DNA of 64,000 nt from Manihot esculenta (Eukaryota > Streptophyta > Magnoliopsida > Malpighiales > Euphorbiaceae): the NCBI RefSeq assembly GCF_001659605.2, contig NC_035173.2:14811003-14875002 (forward strand). Direction: 5' to 3'. A program made the translations under genes and the position numbers. The notes beneath the pieces are model-generated. The model saw nothing but the letters and a program-made list of their open reading frames with translations, had not been told where the DNA came from and did no database searches. Shown piece after piece: positions 33,561 to 45,536 of the stretch (the first letter of the stretch is position 1; each line of letters opens with the position of its first letter).

Positions 33561-33789
33561 ACTAAATCGCCAGATCGTCAAGGTGTCTAGGTTTGCACCT
33601 CGACTTAGGCCGTCTTGTCTAATTGTCTGGACCAGGTCATATCCTTCTTTTGGGATGATCGTCTTGTCATCTTGTCTGACCAACTGGTCGTCACTGGATT
33701 GGCCAAGTGGTTGTCTTGCTAAACAAATAGTCGGCCTTATTTCAAGTGGTCGTTTTACTGACCAAATGGTTGTCATAGCAGTCGCCTGA

Positions 33790-36700
33790 CTGAATAATCA
33801 TATTTTTCTGCATAAAAATATAAATTACTGAACTAAATCCTAATTTTTATATTTATTGTAGTTAAAAGAGACATTGCTAAAAAGAACAAGAATAGAGGAG
33901 CAAAACTAGGATGGAGATTCCTTTTTCTGCGAAGTTTACCTGTGCTTTCTTCCCATTGAAACCAATTTTATTGATCTCAAAAATTGTTTTAGTTTTTCTA
34001 GTATAAATATTATTAATGGAGTTGATGATGTAAGGTCCCACTTAGAAAATCCAATACCCATTAGCTCTTTTAAGTTTTTGGAAAAGATATCATCCAATAC
34101 AACATTAAAGAATAATAGAAGCTCTCTCATCGTCAATCAAATAGAAAAAGCCATAAGAGATGTATATTTTGACCCAACATGAAGAATAATGACACATCCA
34201 CTAAACAACTACCAACAATTTGCAACCCTCCACACCATTTCATTAATCTAATACACATTTAAAACCCACCCACCAACCTATAATGCTTGGAAAGAGAATG
34301 AGAATAATAATAATAATAATAATAATATATTTTTTTTCATGTCATCTATTTTACTTTTTCATATATATTAGAAAATATAATATTTTTATTAATATTTTAA
34401 TTATATCTATTTTAAATAGATTAAATTTTATTATATATTAAAAATATTTTATGAGATGTTTTAATATAAAAAAAAGTAATAAAAAAGAAAAAGTAGAGGA
34501 GCTCACTCAAGTGCTTAGACAACTATCGTTCCCAACTTTGTATGTGCATATTGCAACCAATCACTTGCCCTTTTCAGGACACAAAAAGCCCACTGCAACA
34601 AGAAACCAAGCATTGGGTATTTCCCTTTGTTTAAAAAAATATTATTTAATTTACCTGATTTAGTGAACTAATCAAATCGGCCTTTTATTCAAAAATACAT
34701 TTCTTACTTGATATCATTTCAAAATATTAATTATTTAATTTTATTAAATGGTGAAAAATTATAAAAATTAAATTATGTTTTAAAACTATAGTTATTAATT
34801 AAGATAAGCATTTTAATCATCTTAAATAATTGAAGTAATCATTAAATAATTAATTTTAATATTTATGTTATTTTATATTTTAATTTAAATATTTAAATTT
34901 TATATTAATTAATTAATTTAATATTTACCTTTGATCGTAATATTAATTAATTTTAAAATTAAAATTAAAAATAAATAATGTAATTATTAAATATATAATC
35001 TACTCTTCTAACAGTAATTAATTTTATTTTGTAGTAATAATTATAATAATTTTATACTCTATATATTATTTAATTTAAAATAGTAGCATTTATAAAATAG
35101 CCAAGAATAATCTGTTATTGAATCTTTAAAATAAAATTTATTTACTATGAAAAGTAGAGACTTCGTATTTAATCGTTAAATTATTATTTTTTTATAATTA
35201 AATATGTTAATTAATTATAATTAAATATGAGTTAACATTAGTTTATATTTAAAAAATAATAAAATATTATATATGACATACCACTTGAAATTTCATATTT
35301 TAATTTTTAAAAATTAATAAAATTCTATTAAAATATAAATATTTAGTTAATTTATTTAAAATTTAAAATATTTAAATTAAAATACAAAATGAAGTATATA
35401 TTTAATTTTTTTTCAATCAAATACCCTTAATTTTTATTAAAATATAATAACTAAATAATAACTCAATGATTCTAGAATTACTTTTAAAATTGAAAGTCTC
35501 GAATTCAAATTTTAATAATTTTTAAAATCAGTAAAGAAGATACGTTGAATTATTTCTAATATGAATCTTAGATTGAGCTTTACAAGAGGGGATTGCATGA
35601 GGGGCCAATGTTTCCACTTCCGTAGAAAGATTGTAGTGGTCAAACCCTTGTGTATCTCTGTTCTAAAGAGATTTCTTTTGGGATTGTGGCTCCAATCCCT
35701 ATCACTCCTTTCTGTAATCAAACAAATTTTAATTGAAAGAAAAAGGAGAGATAGATGTGTGAGCCCTTAAAAATAAAAATAAAAATAAAAGCAAACCCAT
35801 TTCAGCAATTGCGGCACTTTGTCCCCTGTGTCTTGCTCTAAGCATTTTCTTTATATGTGTATTTGCTTCTTCTGCAATTAATCAAAGAAGAAAAAGTCCG
35901 TTTTGTAGTCAAAGTTTTAATATTGTTTGTTTTCTTCCTCTTGCTTTGAGTATTCAATGCCAGCTCATGGGTTTGCTTAACATATTAATATATACTCTTT
36001 CCTTAGGAATAGCACGTAACCCTAGTTGCTCATTTTTCACTTCTTATCTCTTTATGATTGCTATCTTTTTTATATATATATATATTTAAAATATTAAAAT
36101 GATACTCATAAACTTCATTTAATAATAAATGTATTAAAGTGAAACTAAAAAATAATATAGCTAAACGATTTCTATATATTTTTATGGTTAATTGCATTAA
36201 TTTTTTTTATCATTTTTTATTTCAAAAATCATATTTATTTATGGAAACATATGAATTTCAATCATATAAGTATAATATTCTTCCGCCACAATGTGTTAAT
36301 ACTTATTCAGGCACAATTTTTTTAATTGTTCTCAACTTATTTTAATTTTTTGTAATATTTTGATTTACTATGTTATGAAATATATAAATCAGTGTGTTCA
36401 TAAGTTGACTAGTGAAAAGCAACAAAATGGAATCCCAAGAAGAATTCGATGAACCCTCGGCAATCTTTTCTTTTGACTTCCAAACTAAAGAAAGGGCAAA
36501 ACTAAAGAGTTGAGTTGTGCTTTTTGATGTGATTATTTGAAATTCAATTTCATTACTTCATCTGGTAGAACTGGGTCTCTTGTGTACCATTGCTTCTGTT
36601 CCATTGTAATTAAACTATGAAAGCGAATTTGAGTTTTAGTGGAAAAAAAAATAAAAAAAACACAGGACATGAAATATAGACGAATTTGAAAAAATTAATA

Positions 36701-37020
36701 ATTCATGCAACAAGACAAAGTTTCGTAAAATTAAAAATACAATTTCGTATTGGTTATTACCTTGAACTTTTTTTTGTTTACAGAATAAACAAAGAAAAAG
36801 AAGTTATTTTTCCTATTCAAAATCAAACGAATTTGATTCTCTCTTTTATATTCACTAACCAAATATATATATATAAAAAAAAAGAAAAATCCTTTTGGAT
36901 TTACAATATTATGGTTTCTCTACACTCTCCTTCTCTACCTCTCAAAATTTCTTGCACCAAAAAGAGAGAAAAAGAAAAAGGTTAGAATTTGCATATATCC
37001 CATCAACATGATGCTTTGAA
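33790..37020. other. AT-rich spacer, no gene seen
   Basis: It contains an (AAT)n run at about 34304-34326, TA runs near 36072-36085 and several A/T-only stretches. Small ORFs have no recognisable domain. This is the 3' side of the U-box gene. Confidence 0.65.
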
Positions 37021-38277
37021 TCAAAACGGCATAATATGGGTAGTCTTTGTATCATAACTGGAAAGGCATGACTTTGAATTCACCCTGAATATCTTCAATA
37101 AATCCCCTGCCATCTGCCTCACCGCCGGCGAGCAATTACTCTGCATAAGCAATAATATTTTTGTCAGCCCGTTGCTATTTGTCACCGCCTCTCTCGCTTT
37201 CCCGTCCCTAAATAAATAACACATGCTCCACAATATCGTCACCGCGTGCTCCGTCGCCTCAGCTGATACTTTGAACACCTTCTGAACCACAGCTTCTATG
37301 CACGCCGTATCATTGCACATCTCTACTCTCCCCTCTTTGCAGGACGACACCGTTTCGAGCAGCTTCAATGCCTTTTTGGTGATTAAGTTTGAGATTCCTG
37401 TGTTTGGCTCTGCCGTTAGTATGTTTTTTAATTCTGGAATTGTTTTCAGATGAACTAGCTTTACTTTGACGCGTTTTGCCTTTGAAATCGCGATTAAACA
37501 TGACAAGCTCGCGTCGATCAATGTCGGATCGTTTTCTGGACCTATTGATTTTACCAATTCGGATAATAATTCATCCTTTTCGGCGATCGACAAATTCGAT
37601 TCAGCATCCATGGCGATTAATTCTAGAATTCTCACCGATCCAATTCTGGAGTGTACTCTTCTTCCTCGTTGAAAAACGAGAAGGATAGAGGACAAGAAAT
37701 CGACATGCTTGTTCTTCAATGGCAATGTCATTAACTGCTTATAATCTTCAATTGTGATTACGATCAAATCTAAAACGCTAATTACTTGCTCGATGAAGTC
37801 AATGCTTTTATTATCGGCAAGTAAATCAACAAGCATTGGCACGAATCCGGCCATTTTTGCTAAAAATTCCCGATTCTCTAGCGATTCTTCGGCGAAACAC
37901 AGAATTTTCGATAAAGCATCGAAACAACAGTGATCTGGTTCTTTTTTCGTTTCAATGTCTTTAACTATGCACTTGATTTCATCCTGTGAGGGAACTGAGT
38001 TAGTTGCTGAGTCGACTCGGTGGCTACAGTGGTTCTGCACAGAGTCGGACCAGATCCGGATGAGGCGTTGCAGGGTGCGGTTGGGAACCAACTCCTTGCT
38101 CTGAAGTACCTGCATGGTTGCAGGGCAAGTGTTATTGCCGTTGTCGAGCCACCGTTGTATGCTAGTGCGGTCGTAGGTGACTCCGGTGCACAGACTAACG
38201 GGGGATTTCATCACGTCCAGCGATATCGGGCAGCGGAAAAAGCTAGGTACAGTTATGTACAAATCATCCCTCACCAT
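37021..38277 (-). CDS. U-box/ARM E3 ubiquitin ligase, PUB27/28-like
   Basis: This is an intact single-exon frame of 418 codons starting MVRDDLYITVPSFFRCPISL. Residues about 9-80 are the U-box (CPISLDVMKSPV, YDRTSIQRWL, CPATMQ, LVPNRTLQRLI), which docks the E2 enzyme. Residues about 100-400 form armadillo-type helical repeats that select substrates. Lack of introns and a length just over 400 aa fit the PUB22-28 group of plant PUBs. Within it the N-terminus is most like PUB27/28. Members of the wider group act in stress and immune signalling. The specific substrate is not predictable from sequence. The frame shows no defects. Confidence 0.93.
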   Translation of the reverse strand: MVRDDLYITVPSFFRCPISLDVMKSPVSLCTGVTYDRTSIQRWLDNGNNTCPATMQVLQSKELVPNRTLQRLIRIWSDSVQNHCSHRVDSATNSVPSQDEIKCIVKDIETKKEPDHCCFDALSKILCFAEESLENREFLAKMAGFVPMLVDLLADNKSIDFIEQVISVLDLIVITIEDYKQLMTLPLKNKHVDFLSSILLVFQRGRRVHSRIGSVRILELIAMDAESNLSIAEKDELLSELVKSIGPENDPTLIDASLSCLIAISKAKRVKVKLVHLKTIPELKNILTAEPNTGISNLITKKALKLLETVSSCKEGRVEMCNDTACIEAVVQKVFKVSAEATEHAVTILWSMCYLFRDGKAREAVTNSNGLTKILLLMQSNCSPAVRQMAGDLLKIFRVNSKSCLSSYDTKTTHIMPF

Positions 38278-38510
38278 TGTTTTGTTTGGTAAGAGAGAAA
38301 ATCAGTTGAGAAAGTAAGAGAAAGAAGATAGTGAAAGAGAGAAAGAGAAGCAAGAAGGTGGAGGAGGTGGAGCAACAGGAAGGTTGGGTGAGTTTAAAGG
38401 GGAGAGAGAAAGAGTCAAAGGTATGGTGACGTCACCATTTACTTTCTTGCAAGGATTTTAATGTTATTAATGATATTCGGGTTGGATTTTGGTCTTTGGT
38501 CAAAGGAAGG
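38278..38510 (-). promoter_or_regulatory. Upstream region of the U-box gene: C-box palindrome and W-boxes
   Basis: The 5' leader is pyrimidine-rich on the coding strand (38290-38350). A perfect 12-bp palindrome GGTGACGTCACC (38425-38436) contains TGACGTCA, a bZIP/TGA-factor site. Two W-box-type TTTGAC sequences face the gene, CCTTTGACTC (about 38412-38421) and CCTTTGACCA (about 38496-38505). This fits defence-responsive control, by inference only. Confidence 0.5.
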
Positions 38511-41500
38511 GTTGTTTCTTTAGTTGGGGGGAATCTTTTTTCTTTGTCGTTGCGCGTGTAGCATGTGGATGGTATCTCATTAATGTAGAACCGTCGGATC
38601 ATGAGAAAAAGTGTGATTGGGATGATGGAGCGATGAGATGGGGGAGAGAGTGCACGGATGGAGGAGTGCAGATAAATAAATGCGTATGATGAGGAGGGAA
38701 ACGTGGGGTTGGTGATGAAAAAAAACCAACGTGGGGTTAGTGGGTCCCAACGAGCAAATGAAGGATTTGGGAGTGGGACCACAGAGGGTTAGGTTGGTCC
38801 GTCGGATTGCAGCGTTTGTACGTTGAGTAGACAAAGAAGCAAGAGAAAGAGACGCAAATGATTGTGTGGAAAGGGGCATTTTTGTAGTTTTATTAATTCC
38901 TGCCTAGCTTTTTTTTTTTTTTTAAATATAATTTTAATCTTTTATTTTTTTTAACAATAAGTCAATAATCAGTAGTTAGCCGAAAAAAAAGACATTTGAT
39001 ACTCAGTTTTTTTTTTTTTTTTTTTTGAATTACAGTATTATAACAGTTAACAATTAATGAATGTCATGATGAAAGCGTAACAAGTAAAAGGTTATTTTAT
39101 TTAAATACTTTCAAATAATTGTATAAAGTATAATATACATTCTATTATTGTCTCAATGTGAAATGAACATTTACGTATTTCGAAATTTAGTCTGGTAAAA
39201 AGTGTATTTTAATAGATTTAAAGGGTTTAAAATTCGACTCCCCACCCCTATGTAAAAGAAAAAAAATAAACATTTACAAGAGTAAAAATATTGGAAAAAA
39301 AAAAATTCATCCAGTCCAAGCCATCCTCCATTGGAGGAGATGAGGAGATGGACATGAAGACGCAAGTGTGGAAGAGGAGAAGATCGGGATCCGGGGACGA
39401 GGAGAAATCTCATCATATAATATAATAATCCCACGGCTATATGATTGCAATTTCATCACCACCGAAAGCGTCACGCTACCCATTTATAATAACACTAATA
39501 CTAATATTAATAATAATGATTGTTATTATTAGTAGTAGTGTATTTATGGGAAAAAGAGGTAGCTGCCTAGCTAGTTATCCCACTTCAATTTGTTTACGCT
39601 CATTTAAAGGTGGCAATGGTATTAGGTGAAATTATGGCATACGTCTGCCACAGTGTAGCTCTAACATAGCCAACTATATGAAAAGTAAAAGGTTAAAATT
39701 GAATTCATTCATTTCATATTAAAATTATATTAATTTATTTATGATACGTTAATAATTATATTGTATCATAAATTGGCTCATTAATTTAATTTAATATATT
39801 TTATTATTTGTGTTTCATATTAACCCATGATTTCTCAATTCATTTTTACTCTATAACCCACAATTATACTATTACAAAAAAATAAAATGTATTATTTAAA
39901 CTCGATTTTTTTTATAAAGTTAGGTTGATTTTTTAACTTTAACTTTTAAACTTGTTTAAATTTTATTTTTTAATATTTTACTTTCCAATAAGCAATGTTC
40001 ATATACTTAGTTATCTAAAAAAATTCTACTATACTCACATATATAAATTGATTTATATATTTAATTAATAAAAAATGAGCATTTCATATTAATATATAGG
40101 TCTCATTTTATTATATTTTAAATATTTTTTTTAATTTTAAATTATGTGTTATACTTTTATTGGACAAATGTATACACCCGAGTGTGTAGTAGAATTTTCT
40201 AAATTATTTATATATGATTAATAAAAGATGCAAGTGATCTGACCTGGAAAAAAATGCTTAGTAGATGTGTCGTCTCTCTTTGGTACCACAACAAACACTT
40301 GACCTCTCCACCTTCCTTGACACTCTCCTTTGCTCTCATGTCATACAACTCCTTCCCATCTTCAATTGTTGCATCACCCAACGGGCGCACATCAAACCTA
40401 TCACCCCAGCACTGCAGTCTCCTAAGGCATTCACAAATGGCATTGTTGGCCCGCTTTGCTTTTTTAGCCCCGATGTTATTATGGAGAGGTTCATGGGCTT
40501 CAATCAACTGAAGCTTGGCAATTAAGTAGACAATGTCTAGGTGGAGATGACATTCCAATGGAATGGCATTTTAATCGGACTAAATGCAGCGAAAATAATA
40601 AGAAAAATAAATGAAAATAATAAGAAAAATTTTTAAATGAATAAAGTAATAAAAATGAAAAAAATAAATATCTTTTATTTTATTTATAGCTAAATGTGAG
40701 ATCGTTCGTCTCGATTGGACCGTTGCAAATTACAAATTGTCTAAGTATATGGCCTCTAATGATATTCACATGAAATAACAATCGAAAAAATTTAGAATAG
40801 TTCTAAGAGTTGAGAAGGAGAAAGAATTTAGTGGTAGCTCTCTATCTTTTCTTACAAATTCTATAGACTCTTAAAAAGTTCATCTTTCGGCTCTCATAAG
40901 AGGCCCTTTTACACTTAAATCCTAGAATTTTATTATAATAATATTTATTTATTTATTTATTTTTTATCTATTTTAGACAATTTTAATTAAGTTTCTATTT
41001 TATTAATTAGGTCAAAATCATAATTCTTTCAAATTACAATTTTATCTTGATGTCATAAAACTTATATGCAATCAAGTCCTACTTGATTTAACTTCTCATC
41101 TTATTTTCTCATACTATTTTTTATGTGTGTGATCTATCAGATTCCAAATATATTGGCAAAATATAATTAACTCATATATTAATTTGAAGGTAAGAATATT
41201 GTCTAATAACATGCTAAAACTATCCACATATTTGAAATGTCAATAATGGTTTGACTTAACTTTTCCATGCATGGTTTCTCACTATAATTAATATCCCTTC
41301 ATCACAAATGTCTTGATTTAATATTTAATGTATAGAGCGCGACTGTTATATTAAATCATAGTAGTCCTCATTTATTAGCCTATTGAATGAGATTTCAAAT
41401 ATAATTTGCTAATTTCATTTCACTTTGTGCAAAAATTTCATGATCAATGCTAGTAGAGAACAAATAGAACATTAATTTCCTAAGAAATTTAGGGTGATGA

Positions 41501-43882
41501 ATCCTATCTCAATCATATAAATACTTCATACAGTTTCTTTTATACCAAAGTCATCCCCATTTATTACTCAGGAATTAAGTAATATGTAAAATGAATAAAA
41601 ACATATAAGTCCCTATATAAGGTGACTTATTAATTTCAAGTCAAAGGACCAATCACAACCATCACTTGAGTAATTTATAGACACATATTATTCTCCATAT
41701 AGATTTATTAGGCGAGTCAATTCAGTGTACTTGTTTATAAAATAAGCACCTACATACTAGTTGTAGATATCTCATATATCTCAACTTATGAAATCGATTG
41801 CTTTCTCTAAATTGAAAGAATATAATATATACTAGTTTTAATAATTTTAATCACTAGAACATAATATGTACTAGTCTTTTTAACTCTAATCACTGTCCAA
41901 ATAATGATAAGAATATTGACCAGAAATATTTAAAGATATTACTTAAATGTTTAAATGTTCCTTACAACCAAGGCTTATTTGACCTTACAACCAAGGCTTA
42001 TTTGACCAAGTAAGGAGATGGGGCATTCTTTATAATTTCTAAAGTTTAAGGGAGAATCCTAGAAGTCTAAATGGATTAGATGAGTACAATATCTCCTTGA
42101 TTTGGAGAGATATTCCAACTATGGAGATATGGTTGGCTATGGAGATATGGAAAGGAGAGTTTGATTTAAACTAACTACGGTTAGGCTTTCTTAGCATATT
42201 TAATCTTCAAACTTTCGGTCACACCAATAATAACATGATGTACTCAAGCCATTGGACAACCATACTTAAACTTAGTAGTGAAAGACATCTCAAAGACTCC
42301 AAACGACATTCCAAAGCTCTATATGCAAAGCACCATTGACATCCACATCTTCTTCTTCCTTCTTATTGCATATCTCATGTTCTTGTTTTTAGTTTGTTTA
42401 GTGAGGCTTAATCTGTAAGGTAATAATATTTCAATCTAATTAACATGGCATAAAATAATCATTCTTCATCTATTTTGATTTGTTTTACATGTTTAGAGTC
42501 TCTACTAATATATTTGGTAAGGGATTTTGAAGGCACTCTGGGTATGAGATTAAAAGACCTACCATCAAACTACCTGAGTTTTTATCTCGATTGGCAGGAG
42601 CAATAGACTCTTGTATTTTTCCTAGATTCTTCATTAAATTCAATGCTTTTTTTTATTTATTATCTATTAAAATCCTATTTTCTGCTATTAGTTATAGTTT
42701 TTAAAAGTTACATAGGTAACAGTTATAAGTCTTTAAAAAAAGTTTCTACACTTGATGTAACTTCAATGACCTATAACTTATTCTTTGAGACATTTTTCTT
42801 TTGGAATTTATTAATTTTAAAAGCTTTTTGGGAAGTGCTTAACAATATTTATATTTTGAATTTTTACGTTATGGCCTCTAGCTTTATGTTAAACAAGATG
42901 TACAATCGGTACCCATAAACTGAGTTTTCATTTGGGATAGCTAATTTCTAATCCAATATCTCTTGATTTAAAATAGCTTTTGCTTTGATTATTCTTTCAT
43001 TATTTTATTTTATATTTGGCTAATGTTTCTACAAACTTTTACAATTTTATCAAATCATTAACCTTGTGAATCAAAATTAAGAATTTGAGTGCAAGAATCT
43101 AGAAACTATTGAACTAAAGCTATGGTAGGACTTTCTTTACTCCTCCAAGTTCTCTTTTTCTTTTTTTATCTTTCATTGATTATGTGTTTTAATGTTGTTT
43201 TAGCTTCATGCTAGATCTCTTTTCGTTCTCTTTGGTTAAATCCTAATTGGTTTGGCATTTCCCTTTCCTTTTGCTTATGACACTAGGATTTCATATTTTT
43301 ATTGAGTTTTATTTGTGGAATGCTTTTAAATTTTTGTTCTTTCTTTTATTTCATGTTTTGTGAGTTCTAAGTCATAAATGAACAACCTGTTAAATTAACA
43401 TATTTTATAGAGAGAGATGTGACAGGATAGACTGACAGAGTTTCTTCTGAAGATATGCTAATTAACATAATAACCTGTTGAATTTTAAAAAATATAAATA
43501 TATGTGGAAAATTGCTCTATGCCAAACATTCATAATTTTATCATAAATACATTCTCGTTCTCACTGTGAGGATAAAAAATAATATATATTTACTACTTCA
43601 AAAATAATACTATCAACCTAGGAAAGTATAAATGTATATACATTCATTCCAAAATAATTAAAGCTTACAAAATAAATTCTAGTTGGTCCGACCCCACTAA
43701 ATTATGCAGCTGGTGAAGTGGATGCCAGGTCAAGCTCAAAAATAATACTACTAGACTGAATCACCAGAAAGAATTTGAAATATTAAAATATGAAGGGTGA
43801 GCACAACTAATCAGTAAGCAGATAAATAAATAAAAAAAGGGGAATAGACAAGATTTTTATACTTAATAGTAGTATCACATAA
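38511..43882. other. AT-rich spacer with short degenerate repeats; no gene supported
   Basis: Poly-T runs lie at 38908-38924 and 39008-39026. 39480-39540 is rich in AAT/ATT. A 116-aa ORF on the minus strand (40208-40558) includes RFDVRPLGDATIEDGKELYD, which looks protein-like, but I cannot assign it. A 24-bp direct repeat (CTTACAACCAAGGCTTATTT...) occurs twice at about 41963-42010. 40560-42600 has the texture of old LTR sequence but no defined ends. Confidence 0.5.
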
Positions 43883-44160
43883 CACTACAAGAATTTACAA
43901 TTTTACCAACGGAAATTTTCATTGGTAAACATTGATTTTCCGTTAGTGGAATTTTTCACTAACGGATCTGTGACAGATTCATTCCGTTGGGAAAATCCTC
44001 GTTGGTAAATTATTCACTAACGGAATTTGTATCTATTAGCGACACTAACGGATCACCAACGAAAATTTCCGTTGGTGACACTAACGGATTTCTTGGTTAG
44101 TAATCCGTTAGTGAATAGAAATGGACACCAACGGAAATTCCGTTGGTAAATCATAAAATT
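43883..44160. repeat. Subterminal repeats of the outer CACTA element
   Basis: Words CACTAACGGA, TCCGTTAGTG, CCAACGGAA and TTCCGTTGG occur many times in both orientations. They differ from those of the inner element (AGCGACCAA) and of the element at 28663 (AGTAACGGATT). 44161-44396 holds no gene. Confidence 0.85.
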
Positions 44161-44726
44161 GCAAACTCATTCATTTATTTTCATACATTATGCATTATGC
44201 ACCTGTTATGCACCTGCACCTGTACCGTGTACATTCATATACATCCATCATTATCCTTCATCATACTAGACAATAATAATACTATAAACATAATAAACAA
44301 AAGTACTCATTAAAATATATTTCAAACTTAAATAATTTGTACTACAATTATAATTTAAAATAAAAATTAGCAACTGGTCATAACAAAAGATACATACTAA
44401 AGTAAACTAGCTAGCTCATCATCTGTATCATCATCACTGTCTGTATGATGATCACCAATGATAGGGGCATCATCATGCCGCTGCTATGGAGACGGAGCTG
44501 GAGGTGCCCTAGGAGCAGATGTCTGAGTGGATGTCCCAATACCCAGTTGTGCCATCATTCTATGCATAAACGTCTGCAACTCATCCAGCACTGTAGTAAT
44601 TCGATCATTCTCTGTCTCTAGCCGATCAATTTTATTCTGCATCACGTTCATTGCTTCAATTATAGGAGGATCCACTGGGGGTGCAGACGTGTATGATGCA
44701 GAACAATGAGATGGCTCATGAAAATA

Positions 44727-45200
44727 CACTATAAAAAAACAGTGATTTAGCGACCAAAATTTTGGTCGCTAAAAGGCAGAATTTGGTCGCTATTATGAAA
44801 TAGCGACCATTTAGCGACCAAAATGAAATGGTCGGTGTTTGGCCAGTCGCTAAATTTTTGATGATAATCTGAAAATTGGTCGCTAAAATAGCGACCAATC
44901 AGCGACCAATCAGCGACCATTTTTTGGTCGCTAATTTGGTGTCATGGCAAATTAGGTATTAGAAATATTAGTCGCTGTGTGGAAATAAAGTGGTCGTTAA
45001 ATGTTGGTCGCTGTTTTGGTCGCTAATTTAGTCGCTATTTCGTTGTTATTTGATCGCCTCAGGAAAGAGCATTTGGTCGCTATGTGGAAGTAAATTGGTC
45101 GTTAAATTTTGGTCGCTGTTTTGGTCGCTAATTTGTTCGCTATTTAGTCGCTATTTGGTCGCATAAGAGAAGAGCGATTAGTCGCTATTTCGTTGCAAAT
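44727..45200. repeat. Left subterminal repeats of the inner CACTA
   Basis: There are more than a dozen copies of TTGGTCGCTA or its complement TAGCGACCAA, many paired as inverted repeats. They are the presumed binding sites of its TNP1-type protein. 45201-45536 has no gene. Confidence 0.9.
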
Positions 45201-45536
45201 TAATAGTAAAATTAAAAAAATATTTATTATTTAATTTGTTTTTGTGGCTGATTAGTCACTAATAAATGCATTTAAATCTGATTTATATCATTTTTTCAAT
45301 AAATTCATAAACCTGCTATAATATCAATATTTACACACACATTTCAATACATAAAATATCAAAGACAATATATACACATAAACTTCATTTCATAATTCTG
45401 CAATCTAAAAGTTCAAAACATTACTATAGTTCAACACTAAGAAACTTAAAATATCTCAAAATATATAATGGATCCAAATAGTATCAAATTCATATCATAA
45501 AATATATTATTTAAGTACGTGAGAAATGACATCATG

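Noticed and set aside
38432..38879. ORFs of about 100 codons upstream of the U-box gene
   Set aside because: They overlap the promoter, have no domain, and two frames on the same strand are equally open.
40208..40558. 116-codon minus-strand ORF with a protein-like middle (RFDVRPLGDATIEDGKELYD)
   Set aside because: I could not match it to any family, there is no promoter or splice context, and the surroundings look like repeat debris. A protein search would decide.
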